Assembly: GCF_042652185.1 (NCBI RefSeq)
Contig: NZ_JBHSIX010000009.1
Origin: Actinacidiphila fildesensis
Lineage (GTDB): Bacteria; Actinomycetota; Actinomycetes; Streptomycetales; Streptomycetaceae
Reading direction: 5' to 3' (one strand)
DNA: 64,000 nt
The translations under genes were made by a program, and so were the position numbers. The notes under the pieces are model-generated. The model saw only the letters and a program-made list of their open reading frames with translations, did not search any database and had not been told where the DNA came from. How positions within the stretch are numbered: position 1 is the stretch's first letter; every line of letters begins with the position of its first letter. This document shows positions 49,387 through 57,564 of the stretch, in pieces.

Positions 49387-49947
49387 TTAGGGTCGGCTGG
49401 CCTCGCGCTGCCGGGCCCGGTACGCGGCGACATGCAGCCGGTTCCCGCAGGTGCGGCTGTCGCAGTAGCGCCGGGAACGGTTGCGCGACAGGTCGACGAA
49501 GGCCCGGCGGCAGTCGGGGGCGTCGCAGCGCCGCAGCCGCTCGCACTCACCGGCGACGACCAGGAACGTCAGCGCCATGCCGCCGTCTGCGGCCAGGTGG
49601 TCGGAGAGCGACGCGCCCGGGGCGAAGTAGTGCACATGCCAGTCGTGGCCGTCATGGTTCGTGAGCCGCGGGGTGGTCCCGGCCTCGGCGACCATCGCGT
49701 TCAGCAGAGTGGCGGCGGCCTGGGCGCTGGGGGCGCAGAACACCTGCGCGAACCGCTCACGCACCCGGCGCACGGTGGCGAGGTCGTGCTCGCCGAGCCG
49801 GCCCACCTCGCTCACGTGGTGTTCCTCGACGAACGCGCGCAGCGCGGCCACATCGTGCAGACCCTCCCGGCCCTCGCTCTCCGGGGAGGTGTTGATCAGG
49901 TCCACCACACAGTCGAGTGCGTACCTGGTGTCATGGTTGATCAACAC
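49387..49947 (-). CDS. CGNR zinc-finger / ABATE-domain protein
   Basis: This 186-aa protein has an N-terminal ABATE-like helical domain (INHDTRYALDCVVDLINTSP, then about 100 residues) and a C-terminal CGNR zinc finger. The finger has metal ligands in RCDAPDCRRAFVDLSRNR, then RRYCDSRTCGNRLHVAAYRA. Such proteins are putative stress-response transcription factors. GTG at 49947 has AGGGAG eight bases upstream; TTG at 49944 is an alternative. It lies downstream of ssgB on the same strand, 187 bp away. Confidence 0.85.
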   Translation of the reverse strand: MLINHDTRYALDCVVDLINTSPESEGREGLHDVAALRAFVEEHHVSEVGRLGEHDLATVRRVRERFAQVFCAPSAQAAATLLNAMVAEAGTTPRLTNHDGHDWHVHYFAPGASLSDHLAADGGMALTFLVVAGECERLRRCDAPDCRRAFVDLSRNRSRRYCDSRTCGNRLHVAAYRARQREASRP

Positions 49948-50134
49948 GGAATCGCTCCCTGGCCGGTGGGGGTCGGGCGGCTGCGTTCCGGCGACTCTAG
50001 CGCGCGAGAGCCACCGCCGTGGGGGTCGTGGTCCACGGCGGTGGCTCTGTGAAGCGCATGCGAGGCTTCGTACGGCGGTCGGGTCCGGGCCATGCCCCCG
50101 AGTAGGACGGCACCGGACGGCTGGTGGGCTGGGG

Positions 50135-50548
50135 TCAGCTCTCCGCGAGGATGTGGGAGAGCTCGGTGTCCAGATCGAAGTGACGGTGCTCGGTGCCCGG
50201 GGGCACGGCGGCGTCGGTCCGCTTGAGGAACGACTCCAGTGCCCGCGCCGGGGCTTCGAGCAGCGCCTCCCCCTCTGGGGAGCTGAGGGCGATGCACACG
50301 ACGCCCTGGCCATGACTGCGCGACGGCCAGACCCGGACGTCTCCGGTGCCGGTAGGCCGGTGCAGGCCCTCGGCGAGCAGATCGCGGGCAAACACCCATT
50401 CGACCGTCTCTTCGGCACCAGTGTGGAAGGTGGCGTGCACGGCATAGGGATCGGCCGTGTCGTACCGCAGGCCTGCGGGTACAGGCAGTGAGGATTCGCT
50501 CGACACAACGAGGCGCAGGTGCAGCTCGCAGCTGACCGTGGTGTTCAT
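50135..50548 (-). CDS. ssgB: Sporulation-specific cell division regulator SsgB
   Basis: This 137-aa SALP-family protein recruits FtsZ to future septum sites, with SsgA, during sporulation-specific division of aerial hyphae. The sequence (MNTTVSCELHLRLVVSSES, DPYAVHATFHTGAEETVEWV, FDLDTELSHILAES) is close to what I recall of SsgB, which is almost invariant in Streptomyces. The ATG at 50548 gives the standard length; the longer frame to 50614 has no support. It marks the organism as a sporulating streptomycete. Confidence 0.95.
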   Translation of the reverse strand: MNTTVSCELHLRLVVSSESSLPVPAGLRYDTADPYAVHATFHTGAEETVEWVFARDLLAEGLHRPTGTGDVRVWPSRSHGQGVVCIALSSPEGEALLEAPARALESFLKRTDAAVPPGTEHRHFDLDTELSHILAES

Positions 50549-50606
50549 AAGCGCCAGGGCCTTTCGCTCAGTGTGCGCTCGGGGATTCGCACGTCGGCGA
50601 AATCGA

Positions 50607-50633
50607 CATGCCACCTGCGGGGACGTTGTAAAC
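50607..50633 (-). promoter_or_regulatory. Candidate stress-sigma-type promoter of ssgB
   Basis: On the minus strand GTTTAC (50633-50628) and GGCATG (50612-50607) are 15 bp apart, 58 bp upstream of ssgB. This resembles the GTTT-N14-16-GGGTAT type used by sigma-B/H-like factors, with an imperfect -10. ssgB is reported to depend on sigma-H; the match here is by eye. Confidence 0.3.
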
Positions 50634-50738
50634 CCCTCTGACTGGTTTGTGAGGCTTCTGGTACCTCGTCCGGCCCAGTACTTTTACGGTGTCGAAGGCC
50701 ATTCCGGTGATCTCCGCCCTTCGGGTAGGTTTGGCGCC

Positions 50739-51152
50739 ATGACTGCGGAGAGTGACGAAATTCAGGGGAATGTGGCCATGGACCGGAGACTCGGTTCCAA
50801 GGCTCCTGAATTCATCAGGAAATCCCGGGGACTGCACCTCAGCTGGCAGGTGGGGGTGTTCATCGTCGGGCTGGCCGTGGTGGCGGCCGGTGTGGTGATG
50901 CTGCCGCTGCCGGGCCCCGGCTGGTTGGTGATCTTCGGGGGAATGGCGATCTGGGCCACCGAATTCGTCTGGGCGCAGCTCGTGCTGCGCTGGACGAAGC
51001 GCAAGGTGACCGAGGCGGCGCAGCGTGCGCTCGACCCCAGGGTGCGGCGCCGCAACATCATCCTGACGGCCGTCGGACTGGTGATCATCGGCGCCCTGCT
51101 CGGCTACTACGTCTGGCGGTTCGGATTCGAGATGCCATGGCGGATCGGCTGA
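50739..51152 (+). CDS. PGPGW-motif membrane protein (TIGR02611 family)
   Basis: This 137-aa protein has a basic amphipathic N-terminus, two close hydrophobic helices around the signature LPLPGPGWLVIFGG (about residues 57-70), and a third near the C-terminus (IILTAVGLVIIGALLGYYVW). The family is conserved in actinobacteria with no proven function. The gene is divergent from ssgB. Confidence 0.85.
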   Translation: MTAESDEIQGNVAMDRRLGSKAPEFIRKSRGLHLSWQVGVFIVGLAVVAAGVVMLPLPGPGWLVIFGGMAIWATEFVWAQLVLRWTKRKVTEAAQRALDPRVRRRNIILTAVGLVIIGALLGYYVWRFGFEMPWRIG

Positions 51153-51206
51153 CCCGCGGATGGTCCGGGGCACCGTCTGAGGTGCGGTAATGTTGTCCCC
51201 GCACGG

Positions 51207-51278
51207 GGGCGATTAGCTCAGTGGGAGAGCACTTCGTTCACACCGAAGGGGTCACTGGTTCGAACCCAGTATCGCCCA
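51207..51278 (+). tRNA. tRNA-Val (CAC), first copy
   Basis: This 72-nt tRNA has acceptor gggcgat/atcgccc, anticodon arm cttcgttCACaccgaag, T loop ttcgaac and discriminator A. It differs from the copy at 54548 at two positions only (D loop and T loop). It is followed by a strong terminator. Confidence 0.96.
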
Positions 51279-51284
51279 CCCCGA

Positions 51285-51321
51285 CCGAGGGCCCGGAAGC
51301 GAAACGCTTCCGGGCCCTCGG
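51285..51321 (+). terminator. Terminator after tRNA-Val
   Basis: A perfect 17-bp stem (ccgagggcccggaagcg with its complement) and an AAA loop follow 6 bp after the tRNA. It is convergent with the large membrane protein gene ending at 51365 and may serve both. Confidence 0.85.
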
Positions 51322-51364
51322 CGTTTCCGGGACTCCCGCGCCCCGGAAACCCAGCGCGCCGCGC

Positions 51365-53962
51365 TCAGCGCATCCGGCCGATGACCTCGCGCACCCGGCG
51401 GACGTCGCGCAGCCGGCGCTCGTACGTCGTGCCCAGCGCCAGCAGCAGCAGACCCGCCACCGCGAGCGGCAGCCAGCGCGGCGCCGCGCCCACGACCTGG
51501 ACGACGTACGGGGCCAGCTCGTGCAGCGCGAGGAGCACCAGGACGGCGCCGCCCAGCAGCAGCGGGGCCCGCAGCCGGTGCCGGGCGCCCAGCAGCGTCA
51601 CGGCGAGCGCGCCCGCGCCCAGCAGCAGCGGGCGCTGCCAGTGCGCGTCGCCCCACGCGGCCACCAGACTGGGCAGCAGGGTCGCCGCCAGCCCCGGGCC
51701 GTAACTGGACCAGGACGAGGCCGCCGGGTCGCGGCGGCGGCGCAGCCAGCCGACGAGCAGCCCCGCGGCGGTCAGCGACAGCGTGTAGGCCTCCGGTGTC
51801 GTGACGCCGGAGGCGGCCAGCCGCACCCAGCTCGCCGCGGCCGTCAGGGCGCCGGCGGCGTAGACGGCCTGCCGGCGGTCCTGGCGCAGGGCGAGAGCGG
51901 CGGCCAGCACACCGGCCGCCGCGAGGACCAGGGCGAGGGCCGGAGCGTCCGGGACGGCCAACACGACCGCCAGCGCCGCCGCGACCCACCCCGCCGACTC
52001 CAGGGCCTGCCGGGGCCACCCGGACGGCGCCGCGGACAGCACGGCGGTGGCGCCGACCGCGAGGACCAGGAAGGCCGCCACCTGCGACGGATGGCCCGCG
52101 GCCGCCGGACCGGCCCAGGCCGGCCCGGTCGCGCACGCCACGGTGCCGACGGCGCCCACCGTCCGCCGCACGATGTCACCGCGCACCGCCGCGGTCCCCG
52201 CGAACGCCGCCAGGAGCACACCCAGCACGGCGAACGTGGCGGTCCGCCCGGCGAGACCCCAGGCCACCGCGGTCACCGCGGTGGCCGTGCCGGCTATGAG
52301 CGCGGTGCGCGACAGCAGCGGCACGCGTACGGCCACGGCCGCCGCGAGCAGCGCGACGGCGAGTGCGAGCCGCAGGGAGAGCGCCACCGGGTACGTCGCG
52401 CCGGCGGCCGCGGGCAGCGCCGCGACGGTCACGGCGCCGCACACCACGGCCGCGGGGCCCGGCACCCGCCACGCGGGGCGCCGCAGCGCGGTCGCCGTGA
52501 GGACCAGGGCGAGCAGCCCGGCGACCACCACCATGGACGGCGGAGCGACCCGCAGCCCATGAGGCGTCAGAGCGTCGTGGGCGCTGTGCGGGGCGCCCGA
52601 CCAGATCGAACCCACCCAGCTCAGCGGCCCGAAACAGGTCACGGCCAGCGCGGGCACCGCCCACAGCGCCGCCAGCAGATGCGCCGCCGAGGCTCCCGTC
52701 GCGACCCCGTCGGCCGTGGCGCCACGCGATCCGCCGCGCAGGGCGGCGGCCAGGGCCAGCACCGCCACCGCGCAGCCCAGGTACCCCGGAACGACCCAGT
52801 CGTCCGCGACCCACGTCCGCACCACGCCACCGGTCCCGGCGATGGTCACGAGAGCGGCCAGAGCGGCGAGCAGTGCGGCGGCGGGGTGCCGGGTGACGGG
52901 GGCGCTGAGGGGCGGCGTACCGGCGACGGGAACCGGGTGCACCGGAGCCGCCGCCGGGAGGCGGTGGGCGGCCGTGAGGGCCACCGCGGCACCTGCCAGC
53001 AGCAGGCCGCAGGCCTGCAGCGCGGCGCCGGTCGACGCGGCGTCCAGCGACAGCCACAGCGCGGCGGCCAGGCCCAGCAGACCCGACACCGTGCCGGCCA
53101 CGGCGCCGGTCGTCCGCAGACCGCGCGGCAGCCGGCGGCCCGGTGCCGTTACGGCGAGAGCTGCGTCCGACGCGGCGGCGAGGAGCACGGCGGCGGCGAA
53201 ACCGCGCACGGAGCTGTGCGCCCACGCCCACAGCGGCAGCGGCAGTTGGGCGAGGACCAGCGCGACGGGCGCGGGCAGCACGAGCCGGCCGCGCAGCAGC
53301 AGCCCGTAGCCCGCCCAGAGGGCGCTCACGACGGCGAGGCACCCGGCGGTGTACACCAGCGCGTGGATCTCGCCGAGCTCCGCGCTCACCCGCCGCACGG
53401 CGTACGCGTCGAGCAGCAGCAGGACCAGCCCGAGGCAGGCGATCACCTCGGCGGTAGCCGACAGCGCACGGCGCAGCAGGAGCGCGGGAACGGCGAGCGC
53501 GGTGAGGGTCAGCGCGCCCAGGACCGCGGACCGGCCGCCGATGCCGAGCTGTCCCCAGTTGACGACGGTGAAGGCGGTCACCGCGACGGCGAGCAGGGCG
53601 CCGCCGAGGGAGAGCAGCAGATTCTGCGCGCTCGGCGGTGACGTCTCACGGACGGGACCCGCGACGGGACGCGCGAACGGAACCGCGAAGGGACCCGCGG
53701 CCGGACCGGGGCGCGGGCCCCAGCCGGGCGGCGGCGGTGGGTAGGCCACCGGGCGCGCCGCGGCGAGCAACTGGGCCCGGCGGCCCAGGAGACGGCCGCG
53801 TTCCGCGTCGACCGCGGCGAGCGCGGTCCCGACCGCCCGTAGCTCCGCGGCGATCTCGCCGGTGAGCGGCAGCGCGCAGCGCGGGCACACCGGTACGGGC
53901 ATCGCCGGGTGCGGAAACGTTCCGCAGGCCGGGCATTGGGCGGGTGGCGGTAGGGGCTCCAT
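51365..53962 (-). CDS. Large polytopic membrane protein with N-terminal zinc ribbon
   Basis: This 865-aa protein has an N-terminal zinc-ribbon (CPAC at residues 10-13, CPRC at 26-29), a short helical linker (about 35-70) and then some 20 or more Ala/Leu/Val-rich transmembrane helices to the end. It resembles the SCO7613-type C-terminal domain proteins of actinobacteria. No catalytic motif is visible. The gene, with the small SRPBCC gene, lies between two nearly identical tRNA-Val genes. Confidence 0.82.
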   Translation of the reverse strand: MEPLPPPAQCPACGTFPHPAMPVPVCPRCALPLTGEIAAELRAVGTALAAVDAERGRLLGRRAQLLAAARPVAYPPPPPGWGPRPGPAAGPFAVPFARPVAGPVRETSPPSAQNLLLSLGGALLAVAVTAFTVVNWGQLGIGGRSAVLGALTLTALAVPALLLRRALSATAEVIACLGLVLLLLDAYAVRRVSAELGEIHALVYTAGCLAVVSALWAGYGLLLRGRLVLPAPVALVLAQLPLPLWAWAHSSVRGFAAAVLLAAASDAALAVTAPGRRLPRGLRTTGAVAGTVSGLLGLAAALWLSLDAASTGAALQACGLLLAGAAVALTAAHRLPAAAPVHPVPVAGTPPLSAPVTRHPAAALLAALAALVTIAGTGGVVRTWVADDWVVPGYLGCAVAVLALAAALRGGSRGATADGVATGASAAHLLAALWAVPALAVTCFGPLSWVGSIWSGAPHSAHDALTPHGLRVAPPSMVVVAGLLALVLTATALRRPAWRVPGPAAVVCGAVTVAALPAAAGATYPVALSLRLALAVALLAAAVAVRVPLLSRTALIAGTATAVTAVAWGLAGRTATFAVLGVLLAAFAGTAAVRGDIVRRTVGAVGTVACATGPAWAGPAAAGHPSQVAAFLVLAVGATAVLSAAPSGWPRQALESAGWVAAALAVVLAVPDAPALALVLAAAGVLAAALALRQDRRQAVYAAGALTAAASWVRLAASGVTTPEAYTLSLTAAGLLVGWLRRRRDPAASSWSSYGPGLAATLLPSLVAAWGDAHWQRPLLLGAGALAVTLLGARHRLRAPLLLGGAVLVLLALHELAPYVVQVVGAAPRWLPLAVAGLLLLALGTTYERRLRDVRRVREVIGRMR

Positions 53963-54044
53963 ACCGATGGAGTGTGGCGTGGACCACGAGATCCGTCATC
54001 CGGGCCGGTACTCAGAACGTGCCTGAGTACCCACACTGGCTTCC

Positions 54045-54509
54045 ATGGACTGGAGCCGTTACCGCTTCCGCACCACCTGGCGTCTCGGCGCCCGCCCCGA
54101 TGCCGTCTACGCCGTTCTGGAACGTCCCGACGAGTACCCGTCGTGGTGGCGGCAGGTGCGCGAGGTGCGGCGCACCAGCGAGACCACCGGCACCCTCCGG
54201 TTCCGTTCCGTGCTCCCGTACGACCTGGTCGTCGACGCGCGCGAGTCGCGCCACGACGACGCCGCCGGAGTGCTGGAGGTGACGATGACCGGGGACCTGG
54301 AGGGCTGGGTCCGCTGGACGGTGACGGCCGACGGCGGCGGCACGCGGCTGCTCTTCGAGGAGGACGTGGTCGTCCGCAAGCCCCTGATGCGGCGCCTCGC
54401 GGTGCCGTGCCGGCCGTTCTTCCGGGCCAACCACGCGCTGATGATGCGCCAGGGGCGGCGGGGGCTGCGGGACCGGCTCGTGGCCGGCCCGGCCGGGAAT
54501 GGCGTTTGA
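54045..54509 (+). CDS. SRPBCC / polyketide-cyclase-like small-ligand-binding protein
   Basis: This 154-aa protein has START-like features: an N-terminal WRLGARPDAVYAVLERPDEY followed by PSWWRQVREVRR, beta strands LRFRSVLPYDLVVDARES, and a C-terminal helix VPCRPFFRANHALMMRQGRRG. The pocket ligand and any enzyme activity are unknown. The promoter of the downstream tRNA-Val lies within its last codons. Confidence 0.83.
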   Translation: MDWSRYRFRTTWRLGARPDAVYAVLERPDEYPSWWRQVREVRRTSETTGTLRFRSVLPYDLVVDARESRHDDAAGVLEVTMTGDLEGWVRWTVTADGGGTRLLFEEDVVVRKPLMRRLAVPCRPFFRANHALMMRQGRRGLRDRLVAGPAGNGV

Positions 54510-54535
54510 ACGGACGGGCCCGCGCCCTGTATTGT
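54506..54535 (+). promoter_or_regulatory. Promoter of the second tRNA-Val (CAC)
   Basis: TTGAAC (54506-54511) and TATTGT (54530-54535) are 18 bp apart, 13 bp before the tRNA. The -35 box overlaps the stop codon of the SRPBCC gene. Confidence 0.6.
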
Positions 54536-54547
54536 TCGGGACGTCCC

Positions 54548-54619
54548 GGGCGATTAGCTCAGCGGGAGAGCACTTCGTTCACACCGAAGGGGTCACTGGT
54601 TCGATCCCAGTATCGCCCA
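54548..54619 (+). tRNA. tRNA-Val (CAC), second copy
   Basis: This 72-nt cloverleaf has anticodon CAC and differs from the copy at 51207 by C for T in the D loop and T for A in the T loop. CCA is not encoded. Confidence 0.96.
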
Positions 54620-54627
54620 CAGCAGGG

Positions 54628-54659
54628 AAACCGGCCGGTCCTCATGGACCGGCCGGTTT
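54628..54659 (+). terminator. Terminator after the second tRNA-Val
   Basis: A 13-bp stem (aaaccggccggtc with gaccggccggttt) and loop ctcatg end in TTT and stand 8 bp after the tRNA. It is convergent with the exonuclease gene. Confidence 0.85.
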
Positions 54660-54692
54660 CGTGCGTGACGGGCGCCGCGCGGGTCCTGGCGC

Positions 54693-55442
54693 TCAGGCGG
54701 CAGGGGGCCGTGCGCGCTGCGCGGGGATCATCGGCGCGGGCCGCAGCGGCCAGGACGGGTCGCAGCGTTCCGGCGTACCGTTCCTGGCGAAGTAGGCCTG
54801 CAGGCCGCGGGCTTGGCCCGCGTGCCACGCCGTCTGGCGTTCGTGCAGCTCGGCGGGGCCGAGCTCGGCGAGCCGCTCCGCGAAGCGGCGGCCTATCGCC
54901 CGGGCCAGCTCCAGGGACGCCGTCGCGTCCGCCGCGGCGTCATGCGCGTCCGCCAGCTCGACGCCGTAATGCGCGCACAGGTCGGTGAGGGTGCGCCGGC
55001 CCTTGCGGTAGCGGTCCAGCGCCTTGTCGAGCACCCGGGGGTCCAGGACGCACAGCGCCGCCCCGTCCAGCCGGCCGTGCAGCGTTCCGCCGCGGTGCCG
55101 TTTCAACTCCCGGTCCAGCAGCGTGAGGTCGAACGGCGCGTTCATCACCACCAGCGGCACCGACCGGGCCGCCCGGCCGGCGAGCGCCTGCGCCATCTCC
55201 TCGACGACCGGACCCGGCCGGCGGCCGTGCCGCCGCAGGAAGGCGTCACTGAGTCCGTGTATGGCTCGCGCGCCCTCCGGCACGGGCACACCCGGGTCCA
55301 CCAGCCAGCGCAGGACACGGGGTTCGGCGCCGGGAGCGTCCTGCTCCACGAGGGCCCCGGAGACTATGCGGTCGTGCTCCACGTCCACGCCGGTGGTCTC
55401 GGTGTCGAAGGAGGCCAGTGGTCCGTCGTACCAGCGAGGCAT
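54693..55442 (-). CDS. DnaQ-like 3'-5' exonuclease (DEDDh)
   Basis: This 249-aa protein is related to the DNA polymerase III epsilon subunit. Exo I is ASFDTETTG (Asp13, Glu15), Exo II contains VVMNAPFDLTLLDREL, and Exo III is HDAAADA (His and Asp). A C-terminal region of about 60 residues is lineage-specific. As a stand-alone gene it is more likely an accessory proofreading or RNA-processing exonuclease than the replicative subunit. Confidence 0.88.
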   Translation of the reverse strand: MPRWYDGPLASFDTETTGVDVEHDRIVSGALVEQDAPGAEPRVLRWLVDPGVPVPEGARAIHGLSDAFLRRHGRRPGPVVEEMAQALAGRAARSVPLVVMNAPFDLTLLDRELKRHRGGTLHGRLDGAALCVLDPRVLDKALDRYRKGRRTLTDLCAHYGVELADAHDAAADATASLELARAIGRRFAERLAELGPAELHERQTAWHAGQARGLQAYFARNGTPERCDPSWPLRPAPMIPAQRARPPAA

Positions 55443-55621
55443 GGGGTACTCCCAAGGATGTCGGGGAGGTTGACGGGCGGTCAGATCTGCCGCCCCTGAG
55501 CGGTATGTACCCGTAACTCGTGGTCACTGAACCGCAACTGTTTGCGACCCTCCGCTGGTGGAGAAGACACAGGTGACGGATACGCACTGACAACGCACGG
55601 CTCGGAAGGCACGGAAGAGCG

Positions 55622-56188
55622 ATGGCGCTCACGCAGCCCGCCCCGGGCGAGCCGACGGCCGAGCGGGCCACACCGCTCAGGGGAGGGCTCGCCACCACCA
55701 GTTGCATGGAGACCCTGCAGGTGGGGTATTTGCACGCGGTCGCGGCGGCGGCCGGCTGCTCGCTCGCCCAGCCCTTCCCGGACAACGGCATCGACTGGCA
55801 TCTCAGCCACAGTTCGCGCGCGCACGCCGTCGACGACGAGGTGACGATAAAGGTGCAGCTCAAGTGCACCTACCAGGTCGCCCCGCATCCGGCGGGGCCG
55901 ACCTTCGGCTTCACGCTGGAGAACGAGCACCTGGTGAAACTGGCCAGGACCCCGGCGTCGGTGCACAAGATCCTGGTGGTGATGCTCGTGCCGCGCACGC
56001 AGGACGAGTGGCTGGCGGCCGGGCACGACCGGCTGGAACTGCGGCACTGCTGCTACTGGACGAACCTGGCCGGCGTCGCCGTGACGGGCAAGCGCAAGAC
56101 CACAGTGCGGATACCGACCGCGCGGATCTTCGACGACCGTGCGCTGTGCCAGATCATGGCGCGGGTCGGGGCGGGAGGAAGACCGTGA
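55622..56188 (+). CDS. DUF4365 protein (putative PD-(D/E)XK-fold)
   Basis: This 188-aa protein contains MQTL-like METLQVGYLHAVAAAAGC, then NGIDWHLSHSS and VTIKVQLKCTYQ. The order G-x-D followed by (V/I)QLK is the D...QxK core of nuclease-fold DUF4365 proteins. The C-terminal half has HLVKLARTPASVHKILVVMLV and CCYWTNLAG. Whether it cuts nucleic acid is not shown. It overlaps the next gene by 4 bp, so the two proteins are made together. Confidence 0.78.
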   Translation: MALTQPAPGEPTAERATPLRGGLATTSCMETLQVGYLHAVAAAAGCSLAQPFPDNGIDWHLSHSSRAHAVDDEVTIKVQLKCTYQVAPHPAGPTFGFTLENEHLVKLARTPASVHKILVVMLVPRTQDEWLAAGHDRLELRHCCYWTNLAGVAVTGKRKTTVRIPTARIFDDRALCQIMARVGAGGRP

Positions 56189-57441
56189 TGCACCGGCCCA
56201 CCGACACCGATGAGCCCGTTCTGCCCGACCCCGAGCGGGTCGACCCCGCGGTACTGACCGCGCTGCTCGTCCGGCACGGCTGGGAGCGGCGCGGCGGCGC
56301 CCCCGGCCGCTACAGCCGCTGGACCCCGCCCGGCAGCGCCGTCCGGCTCCAGGACGCGGGGGCGGACGCCGGCCGGCCGACGGGGAACGGCACCGGCACC
56401 AGCCTGCTCGTCCCCGAGGGCCGTCCGCGCCGCGGCCGGACCACGGACCCGGGCTACGCGGACAACACCGACCTGCTCGGTGAGGCGCTCACCGCACTCG
56501 CGCGCTCCGCCGCCCCGTCCGCCCGCGAGGTGCTGCTCGCCCTCACCGTCCCCGGCGACGAGATCCGCTGGCGGCGCGAGGTGCCGCGGATCGGCGAGGC
56601 GGTGCCGTGGACCACCGCCGAGCAGCTGCGGGCCGGCGCCCGGGCGATGCTGCTGGCCGCCGCGCGCGCCGCCCGGCAGACCGCCGGGTACTTCGGCGAG
56701 CGGCACGGGCCGCATGCCGCGGGCTTCCTGGAACAGGTCCTGGTCGGGCCGGTGACCGGCGGCCATCTGCTCACCGCGTACGCCCCCGTCCCCGAGGGCC
56801 GGCCGGCGACCTCGACGCTGCTGCGGGCGCTGCAGGCGGCCCGGGACGCGGTGGACCTCCAGCGCGCCACCGGCGGGATGGAGGCGTTCGACGCCGCGGT
56901 CGACCTCGGCGTCTGCCATGAGCTGGCCGAGGCGCTGGTCCGGCTGGTGCGCGGCACCGAGGGCATGGAGGTGGCGCTCGCCTGGTCACCGGCGGCCGGT
57001 CCGCCCGGCGGCTTCGCGAGCCGTCCCGAGCCGGTGGAGTTCTCGCCCGGTGACCTGCCGGCCCTGGAGGCGGCGAGCGCCCGCTATCTGCGCCGCGAAC
57101 CGTCGGTCCCGGTCCGGGTGACGGGCACCGTCGTCCGGCTGCGCCGGCCCACCCCGTCCGGCGGCGGTTCGGTCCGGCTCCGGGTCCTCGCCGGCGCCGA
57201 CGTCCGCCAGGTCCGGGTCCGGCTGGACGAGGCGGAGTACCGTATCGCCGCCCACGCCCACCTGGTCGGACTGCCGATCCGGGTCAGCGGACGGCTGGAG
57301 AGCCGCGGCGGCTTCCGCCGGCTCACCGAGGCCGTCGGCGTCACCCCGGTCCAGGTGGACGAGGCCGAACGGGACCGGCTGCTGAAGTCGCTGCACGGCG
57401 GCGTCGACACCTTCGAGGACGCCTGCGGCGGAGACTCCTGA
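56185..57441 (+). CDS. Protein of unknown function paired with DUF4365
   Basis: This 418-aa protein starts at GTG 56185 (GGAGG six bases upstream; ATG 56188 is an alternative). The first 110 residues are Arg/Pro/Gly-rich. A middle helical region (RAGARAMLLAAARAARQTAG) is followed by a C-terminal beta-rich module (about 320-400, VPVRVTGTVVRLRRPTPSGG, IAAHAHLVGLPIRVSGRLES) that looks like an OB-fold. There is no membrane segment. I do not recognise the family. Coupling to a nuclease-fold protein suggests a nucleic-acid role. Confidence 0.7.
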   Translation: MMHRPTDTDEPVLPDPERVDPAVLTALLVRHGWERRGGAPGRYSRWTPPGSAVRLQDAGADAGRPTGNGTGTSLLVPEGRPRRGRTTDPGYADNTDLLGEALTALARSAAPSAREVLLALTVPGDEIRWRREVPRIGEAVPWTTAEQLRAGARAMLLAAARAARQTAGYFGERHGPHAAGFLEQVLVGPVTGGHLLTAYAPVPEGRPATSTLLRALQAARDAVDLQRATGGMEAFDAAVDLGVCHELAEALVRLVRGTEGMEVALAWSPAAGPPGGFASRPEPVEFSPGDLPALEAASARYLRREPSVPVRVTGTVVRLRRPTPSGGGSVRLRVLAGADVRQVRVRLDEAEYRIAAHAHLVGLPIRVSGRLESRGGFRRLTEAVGVTPVQVDEAERDRLLKSLHGGVDTFEDACGGDS

Positions 57442-57564
57442 CGCGGGAACGGCCTCTCGGTCGCTCACCGCCCCCCATCACTTCGCGGCGGACCCGCCGG
57501 GCTCGGTACGATTCACCCGTGCGGCATCCGCCGCCGTGCGGTATTGAGTCATGGGAGAGAACCG

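Noticed and set aside
51221..53641. An 806-codon plus-strand open frame
   Set aside because: Antisense shadow of the large membrane protein; it starts inside a tRNA gene.
57442..57564. A T-box leader before thrS
   Set aside because: The T-box core sequence and a specifier stem-loop are not visible in the 123-bp upstream region.
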